Part shown: positions 1 through 6,980 of the stretch, in pieces
How the letters are laid out: every line of letters begins with the position of its first letter
Numbering within the stretch: the first letter of the stretch is position 1
Source: Prevotella sp. UBA5379
GTDB lineage: Bacteria > Bacteroidota > Bacteroidia > Bacteroidales > Bacteroidaceae
Direction: 5' to 3'
Assembly (NCBI GenBank): GCA_002409785.1
Contig: DHOX01000055.1
Coordinates: 50,953-61,772, forward strand
Length of the DNA stretch: 10,820 bases
The notes under the pieces: model-generated
What the model was told of the DNA's origin: nothing
The model's input: the letters and a program-made list of their open reading frames with translations, nothing else
Databases searched by the model: none
Translations under genes and position numbers: made by a program

Positions 1-280
1 TTACAGTATACCTCTGATTTTAAGGCCTTAAAGTCACAGACCTTGACGCCTGATTTCGGGCGGTATCCTCATGGAGGAGCAATATGCACCATTTTGGGGT
101 ACCATAATGCACCATTTTGGTGGGGCGAAATGCACCATATCGATCACAAGTGACTATTGTCGTGAGAATCAGTGACTATGCTTCTTTCTTATCATTAAAA
201 AACAACCATATTATTTGAACCTGAATCTGCCGGCAACGTTCCAAAAGAAGCATCGGATCCACCCGCAACACTCTAAATCG
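1..280. other. Gene-free left margin
   Basis: No convincing coding region is present. Short open frames on both strands around 211-436 overlap each other and resemble no protein I know. A 22-bp near-palindrome lies at 15-36 (core TTTAAGGCCTTAAA at 19-32, with one T:G mismatch further out). The 23-bp-spaced repeats occupy 84-179. The stretch 180-280 is A/T-rich and shows no recognisable signal. Confidence 0.5.
84..179. repeat. Regularly spaced short direct repeats, possible insertion-sequence end (IS21-like)
   Basis: ATGCACCATTTTGG occurs at 84-97 and again exactly at 107-120, and its first nine bases recur at 130-138, so the period is a constant 23 bp. A second motif, AGTGACTAT, occurs at 149-157 and 171-179, a spacing of 22 bp. 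Sets of short transposase-binding repeats spaced about two helical turns apart are known at the ends of IS21-family elements. No transposase reading frame is visible inside the window, so the element body would have to lie to the left. The family assignment is inference; the repeats are seen directly. Confidence 0.4.
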
Positions 281-307
281 AAAAAAGGATCTCCCGCATC
301 AGAAGAT
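281..307 (-). terminator. Intrinsic terminator of the DUF349 gene
   Basis: Read leftward, ATCTTCTG (307-300) can pair with CGGGAGAT (296-289) around a three-base loop. This gives an 8-bp stem with two G:U pairs, followed by CC and six T residues (286-281). It begins about 58 nt after the DUF349 stop codon, a suitable place for the end of that transcript. The stem is only moderately stable. Confidence 0.45.
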
Positions 308-364
308 ACGGAAAATCCCTCTATTTTTAGAGCCCTTCCAGGCCTTGAATTCTCGATTGCAGAT

Positions 365-2590
365 CTACTGGTCAGCTTTATCCCCCTTGGCTGCAGGCTC
401 ATCAGGGCCCTTAGTCTCCGCAGGCGTGTCTGCTGACGGATTCTTCACCTTCTTGTCAGTGACCGGAGTGGTCTTTCCAGTTGATTTATCCTGGGCTGCC
501 TCCCGGTTTCTCTGATCAATAGCCTTGATCTGCTGCCTGACCAGTTCCAGATTATCTTTCTGTCTCTGAACTTTCCGGTTCATCTCTTCAATCAGACTGC
601 TTCCCTTCTTGCTGGCAGCATTCAGGAACCCGAGATTATTCTCATAAGTATTAATCTCCTGCTTTAACGACTCATAACGGTGCATCAGCCGGCCACGCTC
701 ATTATCCAGCGCACCTTCACCCCGTTCCGCTACATTCTTCAAATTGCTCCTGAAATTCTCCAGACGATGACGGGCCACCGACACATGCAGGTTGGTATAG
801 ATCTGGTCAAGGACATCATGATAAGCCTTGTAAACCTTATCCTTTTCTTTATAGGGAACATGACCGATACCATTATATTCACTGACCAGTTCCTGAAGTT
901 GGTCCTGTACTTTATCCCCGGGATTCTTCAACAGATCCTGCAACTTGCCGATAATCTCGTTCTTTTTATCCAGGTTATCGTGCTCTTCCTGATGAGCACC
1001 CGCATGAACAGCATTACGAGCTTCAAAAAAATGATTGCAGGCAGAAAGAAAATCATTCCAGAGTTTATCACCCTCTTTCTTAGGAACCATTCCTATCGTT
1101 TTCCATTCCTTCTGTAAGGCAATCAGTTTATCGGTCGTCGAATGCCAGTCAGTGCTATCCGTCAAGGCCTGAGCCTTTTCCACCAGAGCTTTTTTCTTCT
1201 CAATATTCTCGGCAAACTTAGATTTCAAGCCCTTGAAGAATTCTGCTTTTGCATCAAAGAATTGATCACAGGCAGCACGGAAACGCTGGAAGATCTTCAC
1301 GTTCATCTTCTGAGGGGCGAAACCTATTTTCCGCCAGTCAGACTGGATAGCGATGATATCCTTCGTATGCTTCTCCCAGTCACCGGCTCCCTTGTTTTCT
1401 TCGCCGGCTATAGCCTCCACCTTTTCACAAAGTGCAGTTTTCTTCTCCAGATTATCTTTTTCCTGAGCACGGATCTGCTCAAAGTGTTCCTGATGCTTTT
1501 TGTTTATGACCGTCGAGGCTGCCTTGAAGCGCGCCCACACCTTTTCGCGAAGATCCTTGGAGACAGGCCCCGTCTCCCGGTATTCCTGGTGCAGTTCCTG
1601 CAGTTGATGAAAGGCACTGATCACATCCGGCACTTCAGCCAGTTTTTCAGCTTCTTCACATAACTTGGTCTTCAACTCAAGATTCTTCTTGAAATCATAT
1701 TCACGAGCCTCCCGGTTGAGATTGAGCAGATCATAGAACTGTTCCACATACAACTGATAGTTACGCCACAGTTCATTGGCTTTTTCAGGCGGAACAGCTT
1801 TTATCTCCTTCCACTCCTGCTGGAGAGCCTTGAAATCCTGATAGGAGTTGTTGGCAGCTTCAGGAGATGTAGCCATCTCCTTGATCTTTTCGATGATTTC
1901 CTCCTTCTTTTTCAGATTCTCCTCTTTTTCCGTTTCCTGTTTCTGAAAAATTCTGGCACGCTTTTCCTTGATGATTTGCATCTCAGCCTTAAAGGCTTCC
2001 TCCATATCATCAGGGAGTACGGAATAATGATCCGGATCTCCGCCACCGTCAAGATAGGCTTTCATCTTGGCTTCACGGTCAGCATTCAATAATTTGTAGA
2101 AAGAGGTCTTTAAATGATCTACTTCTGCTTTGTCAGGATTTTCATTTCCGCGAGCGATCTCAGTCACACGTGCAAGCACATCCTGCCTGCTCGTATAGAC
2201 CTTTTCTGCAGACTCCTCTTTTTTATCAACTTTTTCTTCTACAGACGAATCTTTCACACTCTTCTGTTCCGGCACAGATGAAGCCTCAGGTGCAGGACCG
2301 GAGATAGCTGCATCTTCGGTAACTGGAGTCTGAACTGTGTCGTCTGTGGGATGAGACTCTGTCTCTGCCGTTTCAGCAGAATCAGGAGCCGTTTCAATAG
2401 GTTGATCTTTTTGTTCTTGAGAGCCAGCACCTTCATCAGAAGTATTCTCTGACTGATGGTCTGCTGACTGCTCCTCTGTGGTTGCCTTCTCTCCTGTAAG
2501 GGGAGACTCTTCAGAGGAAACTGATTGCTCTGACCGATTCACTTCTTCCATTTTACCTTTTAACAAGGTATTTTCTTGAGAGTCCATCAT
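365..2590 (-). CDS. DUF349 repeat protein, acidic N-terminus and charged C-terminal tail
   Basis: This is a large soluble helical protein of 741 residues from the chosen start. It has five tandem units of about 70 residues with the DUF349 pattern. Numbering from the chosen start, the cores are near 256-285 (LQQEWKEI), 332-360 (LHQEYRETG), 414-440 (IQSDWRKIG), 492-520 (LQKEWKTIG) and 568-595 (LVSEYNGIG). Each core is followed by a W/F..F motif and a charged linker. Residues 5-130 are low-complexity and rich in E, S, T and P. Residues 630-695 look like coiled coil, and the last 40 residues are K/T/P-rich. DUF349 proteins have no firmly assigned biochemical role in Bacteroidetes, so none is given here. 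An ATG at 2641 would add 17 residues, but the ATG-ATG pair at 2590/2587 follows a typical A-rich leader and starts a more protein-like sequence. The -7 box at 2689-2696 suits either start. Confidence 0.85.
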   Translation of the reverse strand: MMDSQENTLLKGKMEEVNRSEQSVSSEESPLTGEKATTEEQSADHQSENTSDEGAGSQEQKDQPIETAPDSAETAETESHPTDDTVQTPVTEDAAISGPAPEASSVPEQKSVKDSSVEEKVDKKEESAEKVYTSRQDVLARVTEIARGNENPDKAEVDHLKTSFYKLLNADREAKMKAYLDGGGDPDHYSVLPDDMEEAFKAEMQIIKEKRARIFQKQETEKEENLKKKEEIIEKIKEMATSPEAANNSYQDFKALQQEWKEIKAVPPEKANELWRNYQLYVEQFYDLLNLNREAREYDFKKNLELKTKLCEEAEKLAEVPDVISAFHQLQELHQEYRETGPVSKDLREKVWARFKAASTVINKKHQEHFEQIRAQEKDNLEKKTALCEKVEAIAGEENKGAGDWEKHTKDIIAIQSDWRKIGFAPQKMNVKIFQRFRAACDQFFDAKAEFFKGLKSKFAENIEKKKALVEKAQALTDSTDWHSTTDKLIALQKEWKTIGMVPKKEGDKLWNDFLSACNHFFEARNAVHAGAHQEEHDNLDKKNEIIGKLQDLLKNPGDKVQDQLQELVSEYNGIGHVPYKEKDKVYKAYHDVLDQIYTNLHVSVARHRLENFRSNLKNVAERGEGALDNERGRLMHRYESLKQEINTYENNLGFLNAASKKGSSLIEEMNRKVQRQKDNLELVRQQIKAIDQRNREAAQDKSTGKTTPVTDKKVKNPSADTPAETKGPDEPAAKGDKADQ

Positions 2591-2688
2591 TTCACTGTTT
2601 AGTTTATGATATGGTTTTTCAATGCCAGCGCCTGTCTTCATACAGGGCCATAAATAGCTCCTGTAGCTTATACAAGGCTTATACTATG

Positions 2689-2696
2689 CAAACTTA
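2689..2696 (-). promoter_or_regulatory. Promoter -7 box for the DUF349 gene
   Basis: On the minus strand this reads TAAGTTTG followed by CA, an exact match to the Bacteroidetes TAnnTTTG box. No good -33 TTTG is seen upstream, only T-rich sequence. It lies between the corA stop and the DUF349 start, so DUF349 can be transcribed independently of corA. Confidence 0.5.
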
Positions 2697-2749
2697 TATA
2701 AATTTTTTGTAAAAACCTAAAGAATATTGATTTTTCTAATTTATTTTGA

Positions 2750-3691
2750 TCAAAGCAAACGTTTATAACGTAAAATCCACCACGATAAGCCGGATACAAT
2801 GGCAGAAAGGACCAAGGCGATGAGAAAACCATACGGATTACGCTCCAGCCCATTGATCAAGTTCATCCCTAAAAGGGAAGCGATAAGTGTAGGAAACATC
2901 ATGATAATACTCACTGAGGTCAGCGTACGCATCGTGGTGTTCATATTGTTATTGATAATACTCGAATAGGTATCCATCGTCGATTCCAGAATATTGGAAT
3001 AGATGCTTGCCGTCTCTCTCGCCTGCATCATCTCAATATTGACATCCTCTATCAGATCTGTATCCAGTTCATCCACCTGCAACTTGAATTTCAGTTTTTG
3101 CAGCAAACTCTCATTGCCTCTGATAGAGGTGATGAAATAAGTCAGGGAATCCTGCAGCCTGCTCAGACCGATCAGGCTCTCATTGTTCACCTCCCGGTCC
3201 AGGTTGTGCTTAGCTTTCTCAATAAGGGAACTGATCTGTTTCAGACGCTTCAGATACCATACGGAAGAAGAAAGGAACAAGCGGAAGATGAGGTCTACAT
3301 AGTCCGTAAAACCCACTCCCCTCTTCTGCTGATAACTGACAAAATCTATCATCATGTTCGTCTCATAATAGCACACGGTAATCGTCACGTTTCCTTTATG
3401 GATAATACCCAGAGGAACCGTCGTATAAGGTGTACGGGAACGGATCTCCTTGACATACGGGATTCGGAGGATGATCAGCATCCAGCCATCATCATAATCA
3501 TAACGGGCACGCTCATCAGTATCACTGATATCTGAAAGGAAATAGTCGGGGATATGGTATTCTTCTTCCAGCAGTTGCTGGTCTTCTTCACTGGGACAGG
3601 TTACTTGAATCCAGCAATCAGGCTTCCATGCGTCGATTGCCTTAAGGTTTTTATCAATATTCCAAAATGTTCTCATCGTGCTAATCTCCAT
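2750..3691 (-). CDS. corA: CorA-family Mg2+/divalent cation channel
   Basis: CorA proteins form homopentameric inner-membrane channels that import Mg2+ and sometimes Co2+ or Ni2+. The 313-residue length is typical. A mixed alpha/beta cytoplasmic domain covers about residues 1-140, and long helices rich in charged residues cover 145-255. Two membrane helices follow near the C-terminus, at about 256-276 and 287-306. The signature GMN sits at 275-277 at the end of the first one. The usual Y before GMN is L here (LLGMN). A second ATG at 3676 (MRTFW) has GGAG about 8 nt upstream and may be the true start, which would remove five residues. The gene has its own -7 box at 3800-3807 and a leader of about 100 nt with a hairpin near the start. 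It is separated from pepD by 259 bp and from DUF349 by 108 to 159 bp, depending on the DUF349 start. Confidence 0.88.
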   Translation of the reverse strand: MEISTMRTFWNIDKNLKAIDAWKPDCWIQVTCPSEEDQQLLEEEYHIPDYFLSDISDTDERARYDYDDGWMLIILRIPYVKEIRSRTPYTTVPLGIIHKGNVTITVCYYETNMMIDFVSYQQKRGVGFTDYVDLIFRLFLSSSVWYLKRLKQISSLIEKAKHNLDREVNNESLIGLSRLQDSLTYFITSIRGNESLLQKLKFKLQVDELDTDLIEDVNIEMMQARETASIYSNILESTMDTYSSIINNNMNTTMRTLTSVSIIMMFPTLIASLLGMNLINGLERNPYGFLIALVLSAIVSGLSWWILRYKRLL

Positions 3692-3708
3692 AAAAAATCA
3701 AGGTATGG

Positions 3709-3730
3709 GAATTAGCATTCTGCGTAATTC
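3709..3730 (-). promoter_or_regulatory. Hairpin in the corA leader
   Basis: In the corA transcript, GAATTA pairs with TAATTC. After one bulged C, GC pairs with GC around the loop AGAAT, giving an 8-bp stem. It ends about 17 nt before the upstream start codon, close enough to affect ribosome loading. It does not resemble the M-box or any other Mg2+ riboswitch that I know; the stem is seen directly, but a regulatory role is inference. Confidence 0.35.
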
Positions 3731-3799
3731 TCACACCTGCCAACTTCTGTTTGCCGCGTGATAATCGTCCATTTAAACTTTTATTTTTTAATAGTTTTG

Positions 3800-3807
3800 C
3801 AAAAGTA
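3800..3807 (-). promoter_or_regulatory. Promoter -7 box for corA
   Basis: The minus strand reads TACTTTTG followed by CAAA, an exact TAnnTTTG match. Transcription would start near 3793, leaving a leader of about 100 nt before the corA start. No clear -33 element is seen. The same string, TACTTTTGCAAA, recurs upstream of rsmA. Confidence 0.55.
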
Positions 3808-3831
3808 CGTAAAATAATCCATAAACAGGGC

Positions 3832-3864
3832 TTTCCCGGGAAATAATTTTAAAATTATTTCCCG
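3832..3864. repeat. Perfect 28-bp palindrome overlapping a 12-bp palindrome
   Basis: Positions 3837-3864 are a perfect palindrome with half-site CGGGAAATAATTTT. Positions 3832-3843 form a second perfect palindrome, TTTCCCGGGAAA, that shares seven bases with it. As RNA the two hairpins would exclude each other. The pair lies after pepD and just upstream of the corA promoter. There is no T-run on the pepD-sense side, so this is not a classical intrinsic terminator. It could be an mRNA 3'-end stem or a protein-binding site. Confidence 0.6.
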
Positions 3865-3950
3865 ACAGCCTTGTCTGAATTAATCATTTGAAGGGCATCT
3901 CCGTACAAGTCTCTGCCCGGTAAAAGAGCAGCGGCCTGCCGGCCCTCCGC
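3865..3950 (-). other. pepD 3' flank with weak GC-rich terminator-like stem
   Basis: Just after the pepD stop, the minus strand has GGCC-GGCA-GGCC (near 3933-3944) followed after six bases by CTTTT. This could act as a weak intrinsic terminator, but the stem is only four perfect pairs. Nothing else is seen between pepD and the palindrome. Confidence 0.25.
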
Positions 3951-5417
3951 TTACTTCTCCGGTATTTCAGCCAGAACCTCCTTGACCAGATCCCAGTACG
4001 GAGCAATAGAAGGAATGAAGCAACGTTCACTCGTCGTATGCGGAGAAAGGATTGTAGGTCCGAAGGAGACAATATCCAGCCCTGGATATTTGCTCAGGAT
4101 CACAGAACACTCCAGGCCGGCATGATCAGCCTGGATGACCGGATCCTTGCCATTCTGATCACGATAGACCTTCTTGACAAGTTCCACGATCGGACTTCCC
4201 GGAACGGGATCCCAGCCGCTGTAATCACCACTTACCATGGTTTTCATACCTGCCATACTGAAACAACTCTCAAGTTGCTCCACCATATAGGCTTTCATGT
4301 CCTCGCGGGAAGAGCGGACCAGGATCTTAAACTCAGCCTTATGGTCATCAATGTCGATGATAGCCAGATTGCTTGAAGTCTCTACGACATCCGGATAAGC
4401 GGGAACCATACGGAGCACGCCATTATGACAGGCATAAATGGCATCTACCAGATTATCCTGAATTTCCTCGGGTACACAGGTCTTCGGTACTGCGACCTCC
4501 TCAACCAACAACTGTACACCCTTCTCAATACCGTTGAATTCCTCTTCAATCATCGTCTTCTGCTGCTCAGCCATCTGCTTGAGTTTACCGATATTTTCCT
4601 TCGGTAAGGTCACGACTGCCACAGCCTGGAAAGGAATGGCATTGCGCATATTGCCACCCTGCCAGGACACCAGACGGGCACCGGCCTTTGCTATTGCCTG
4701 CCGCACAAGGCGGACCATCTCCTTGTTGGCATTTGCCCGCCCCTCATTGATTTCCAGACCGGAATGGCCGCCGCGCAGCCCTTTCAAGGTCATCTTTACG
4801 GCCCCGTCCAGATCATTGCTCTCTTCCTTGTAATCAAGTTCTGCCGTTACATCGATCCCCCCTGCAGACCCGACAGTAAATTTCCCCCACAGTTCTGAAT
4901 CAAGGTTCAAGAGTATGTCCGAATGCAATTCTCCCTCAAGCAGGTCATTGGCACCATACATACCTGTCTCCTCATCACGGGTGATCAGGACTTCGATCGG
5001 GCCATGCTTCATATCCTTGGCTTCCATGACTGCCATTGCCGTAGCTACTCCCATGCCATCATCCGAGCCCAGTGTAGTGCCCTTCGCCTTCACCCAGTCT
5101 CCGTCAATATAGGCATCTATCGGATCCGTTTCAAACTGATGAGCACTCTCAGGAACTTTCTGCGGGACCATGTCCATGTGCCCTTGAAGCAAAACGGTCT
5201 TACGGTTCTCCATGCCCGGCGTGGCAGGTTTGCGCATGACAATATTCCCTGCCGGATCCTTGAAAGCCTCTACACCGGCCTTCCTGGCAAAGTCGAGCAG
5301 GAATTGCTGAATTTTCTCAAGATGTCCTGAAGGACGTGGGACTTGTGTCAACGCATAAAAGTTATGCCAGATTGCCTCTGGCTTTAAATTTTTGATTTCT
5401 TCCATTGTATTATCCAT
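3951..5417 (-). CDS. pepD: PepD-type aminoacyl-histidine dipeptidase (M20 cytosol nonspecific dipeptidase)
   Basis: This is a cytosolic di-zinc peptidase that hydrolyses dipeptides, including X-His, for amino-acid salvage. The 488-residue length is normal for the family. The metal and catalytic residues of the M20 PepD group are all present: H80 and D82 in GHMDMVP, bridging D119 in LGSDDG, E149-E150 in TRDEETG, D173 in NLDSE, and H460 in LSPHTTSER. GGHSG at 216-220 marks the inserted lid/dimerisation domain, about 185-390. There is no signal peptide. The start at 5417 follows an A/T-rich leader; M5 (5405) is a weaker alternative. The gene lies 143 bp after the flippase-like gene in the same direction. 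I saw no clear -7 box of its own, so it may be read from the upstream promoter despite the hairpins between them. Confidence 0.95.
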   Translation of the reverse strand: MDNTMEEIKNLKPEAIWHNFYALTQVPRPSGHLEKIQQFLLDFARKAGVEAFKDPAGNIVMRKPATPGMENRKTVLLQGHMDMVPQKVPESAHQFETDPIDAYIDGDWVKAKGTTLGSDDGMGVATAMAVMEAKDMKHGPIEVLITRDEETGMYGANDLLEGELHSDILLNLDSELWGKFTVGSAGGIDVTAELDYKEESNDLDGAVKMTLKGLRGGHSGLEINEGRANANKEMVRLVRQAIAKAGARLVSWQGGNMRNAIPFQAVAVVTLPKENIGKLKQMAEQQKTMIEEEFNGIEKGVQLLVEEVAVPKTCVPEEIQDNLVDAIYACHNGVLRMVPAYPDVVETSSNLAIIDIDDHKAEFKILVRSSREDMKAYMVEQLESCFSMAGMKTMVSGDYSGWDPVPGSPIVELVKKVYRDQNGKDPVIQADHAGLECSVILSKYPGLDIVSFGPTILSPHTTSERCFIPSIAPYWDLVKEVLAEIPEK

Positions 5418-5480
5418 TTAAGTTAAATCAATTCTTCAGACTCATTTCTTTGCCAAGAGAATATCAGATTGGCGACCGGA

Positions 5481-5541
5481 GGAAAAGAAGTTTTCCATGA
5501 CCATTTGTCCTCTTTTTATTGAGGACAGGGGGACAGGCCCC
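5481..5541 (-). other. Cluster of three hairpins between the flippase-like gene and pepD
   Basis: Three short perfect inverted repeats lie in 61 bp: GGGG/CCCC at 5529-5532 and 5538-5541, TGTCCTC/GAGGACA at 5506-5512 and 5521-5527 with an A/T-rich 8-base loop, and GGAAAA/TTTTCC at 5481-5486 and 5491-5496. None is followed by a T-run on the minus strand. They could be a 3'-end or processing signal, but they do not clearly terminate transcription. Confidence 0.35.
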
Positions 5542-5560
5542 TCAACACTGTCAGGAAGAC

Positions 5561-6580
5561 TTATGCTGCTTCCTCAGGGACGCTGATCTTTCCCGTCTTT
5601 TTCTTAGCTGTAAAGGACAAGGCCAGCCAACCGTAGATACCGATCAGCACAACCAGCAAAGTTTGTATGCTATGCACGATCAATACAAAATTGAGGGCAT
5701 CAGTAGCCCCCACACCATATAGCATCAGCATCGTCTTCACGGCAAAGTGCCATGGCCCGGCTCCGTTCGGCGTCGGTACGATCACGGCAATGCTGCCCAC
5801 GATAAAGGTGACCAGAGCACAAGAAAGACTCAGATGGGAGGTTGCCTGAAAGCAAAAGAAGGTAAGATAGTAATGCAGGAAATAACTGAGCCAGATGGCA
5901 AGGGTGAAAAAGATGAACAAAGGTACATTCTTTACTTTTTTCAGAGATATAACTCCTTGCCACATACCCTTGAAGGCATCTTTCACCTTTTTATATATGG
6001 AGAGTTTCTTCAGCAGAAAATACAACAGGACAATCACCGTTATCCCACATATTCCCGTAACGAGATAGCCCGAAAAAGTAAAGCGGCCGAAAAAGGCTCC
6101 CATACTGGTCCCCGTCTTCCGGAAGAAAGTATGGAAAACAGGGATCTGGTAAAGGATGGTCAGGAATGCGACGAGCAGGATCAGCAGGGAGTCAATCGCT
6201 CTCTCGGTCACTACCGTGCCGATAGACTTGGGAAAGGAGACCCCATCCCAGCGGCGGAGGATCCCGCAACGGGCAAATTCTCCTATTCTGGGAACCACCA
6301 GACTGGAAGCATAGGATACGAATATGGAGTTGACACTCACCGAGGTCCGAGGGGTCTCTCCCACCGGCTCCAGGGTCTGACGCCAGCGCCACCCGCGAAA
6401 AGCCTGGGCGAGAACACCGAAAGGCAGGGACAACAACATCCATGTCCAGTTCATCCCATGGAACATTTCATATTCCACCTGTCTGAAGTTGAAACCCCGA
6501 TACATCCAATAAAGAATAGCACCGCCAAGAAATAACGACAGTACTATTTTCAGTATCTGGCTCAAAACCTTTTTCTTCAT
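5561..6580 (-). CDS. Flippase-like integral membrane protein (lysylphosphatidylglycerol synthase TM-region / UPF0104 family)
   Basis: This is a 339-residue polytopic inner-membrane protein resembling the membrane domain of MprF, without the cytosolic lysyltransferase domain. Hydrophobic segments lie at about 8-27, 46-62, 83-97, 128-148, 171-190, 219-244, 252-270 and 296-322. Conserved-looking family motifs are VPRIGEFARCGILRRW (96-111) and PTPNGAGPWHF (269-279), the latter being a variant of the usual P.PGG.G..E. Stand-alone members are thought to move lipids or lipid-linked molecules, but the substrate cannot be told here. The frame extends 31 codons upstream to 6673, but that extension is not hydrophobic and would cover the promoter box. 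The ATG at 6580 (MKKKVLS) is therefore preferred. The C-terminal tail is short and basic (AKKKTGK), consistent with a cytoplasmic end. Confidence 0.85.
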   Translation of the reverse strand: MKKKVLSQILKIVLSLFLGGAILYWMYRGFNFRQVEYEMFHGMNWTWMLLSLPFGVLAQAFRGWRWRQTLEPVGETPRTSVSVNSIFVSYASSLVVPRIGEFARCGILRRWDGVSFPKSIGTVVTERAIDSLLILLVAFLTILYQIPVFHTFFRKTGTSMGAFFGRFTFSGYLVTGICGITVIVLLYFLLKKLSIYKKVKDAFKGMWQGVISLKKVKNVPLFIFFTLAIWLSYFLHYYLTFFCFQATSHLSLSCALVTFIVGSIAVIVPTPNGAGPWHFAVKTMLMLYGVGATDALNFVLIVHSIQTLLVVLIGIYGWLALSFTAKKKTGKISVPEEAA

Positions 6581-6586
6581 ACGTTG

Positions 6587-6594
6587 CAAAGTTA
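6587..6594 (-). promoter_or_regulatory. Promoter -7 box for the flippase-like gene, very close to the start
   Basis: The minus strand reads TAACTTTG followed by CAACGT and then the ATG at 6580. It is an exact TAnnTTTG match only six bases from the start codon. If used, the transcript would have almost no leader. This also argues against translation starting at the upstream ATG at 6673. Confidence 0.45.
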
Positions 6595-6752
6595 GACAAA
6601 ATAAATGAAAAGGAATTGCTTTTTCCGGACTATATTGGACTCTCTGGAGGGAAACAAACGCTTTAGCTCTCATGCAACTTGATCAACATCAATAAAAAAG
6701 CGGGAAAATCAACTTTATCAGCGAATTGTTATCGCACACAATCAAATGTTTG

Positions 6753-6760
6753 TATATTTG
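6753..6760 (+). promoter_or_regulatory. Promoter -7 box for the 29-codon gene
   Basis: TATATTTG followed by CA is an exact TAnnTTTG match. A TTG at 6726-6728 lies 24 bp upstream, slightly further than usual for a -33 element. Transcription would begin near 6767, giving a leader of about 125 nt before the ATG at 6891. Confidence 0.5.
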
Positions 6761-6890
6761 CAATCGAAAAGAAAGAGAGATAAAAAAGGAAAAAGGATAA
6801 CAGGATTTATGAAGTGAGTGAGTACGAGAGAGTAAGTGAGTAAAAAAGAGAAAAAGTAAAAGGATTGTTTAATTTAGAGGTAAAAAGATT
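6761..6890 (+). promoter_or_regulatory. Purine-rich leader of the 29-codon gene
   Basis: This 130-nt stretch has only about four C residues on the plus strand and should be almost unstructured as RNA. GTGAGTGAGT at 6814-6823 is nearly repeated as GTAAGTGAGT at 6832-6841. A minimal upstream frame, ATG-AAG-TGA, sits at 6809-6817. GAGG at 6877-6880 lies about 10 nt before the start codon and could serve as a ribosome site. A long, unstructured, purine-rich leader fits a highly translated message. Confidence 0.4.
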
Positions 6891-6980
6891 ATGGTAACAT
6901 TAATTTCAGCAGCCGTCGTTGCAATCATGATTGCACAGGCTATCAAAGTAAACAACAAGATTAACTTGAGCAACAAGTAA
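6891..6980 (+). CDS. 29-residue single-helix membrane peptide, unknown family
   Basis: The 30-codon frame begins MVTLISAAVVAIMIAQAI, an uninterrupted hydrophobic stretch of about 17 residues. It ends in a short basic, Asn-rich tail containing K19, K24 and K29. This is the shape of a one-pass small membrane protein with its C-terminus in the cytoplasm. A gene here is supported by the unit around it: an exact -7 box, a purine-rich leader, GAGG before the ATG, a hairpin over the stop codon and a strong terminator 38 nt later. I do not recognise the family. Possibilities are a regulator of a membrane complex, a type I toxin-like peptide, or a peptide on a dual-function RNA. No antisense promoter was found to support the toxin idea. 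It is too short for most gene callers. Confidence 0.55.
   Translation: MVTLISAAVVAIMIAQAIKVNNKINLSNK

Noticed and set aside
211..436. Overlapping short open frames on both strands left of the DUF349 gene
   Set aside because: They overlap each other, the terminator and the DUF349 3' end. Neither has a promoter or a protein-like sequence.
5747..6535. A 262-codon open frame on the plus strand
   Set aside because: It lies opposite the flippase-like gene. Its low-complexity translation, rich in G, R and H, is typical of a shadow frame.
6581..6673. An N-terminal extension of the flippase-like protein to the ATG at 6673
   Set aside because: The extra 31 residues do not look like a membrane protein start and would place the TAnnTTTG box inside the gene.
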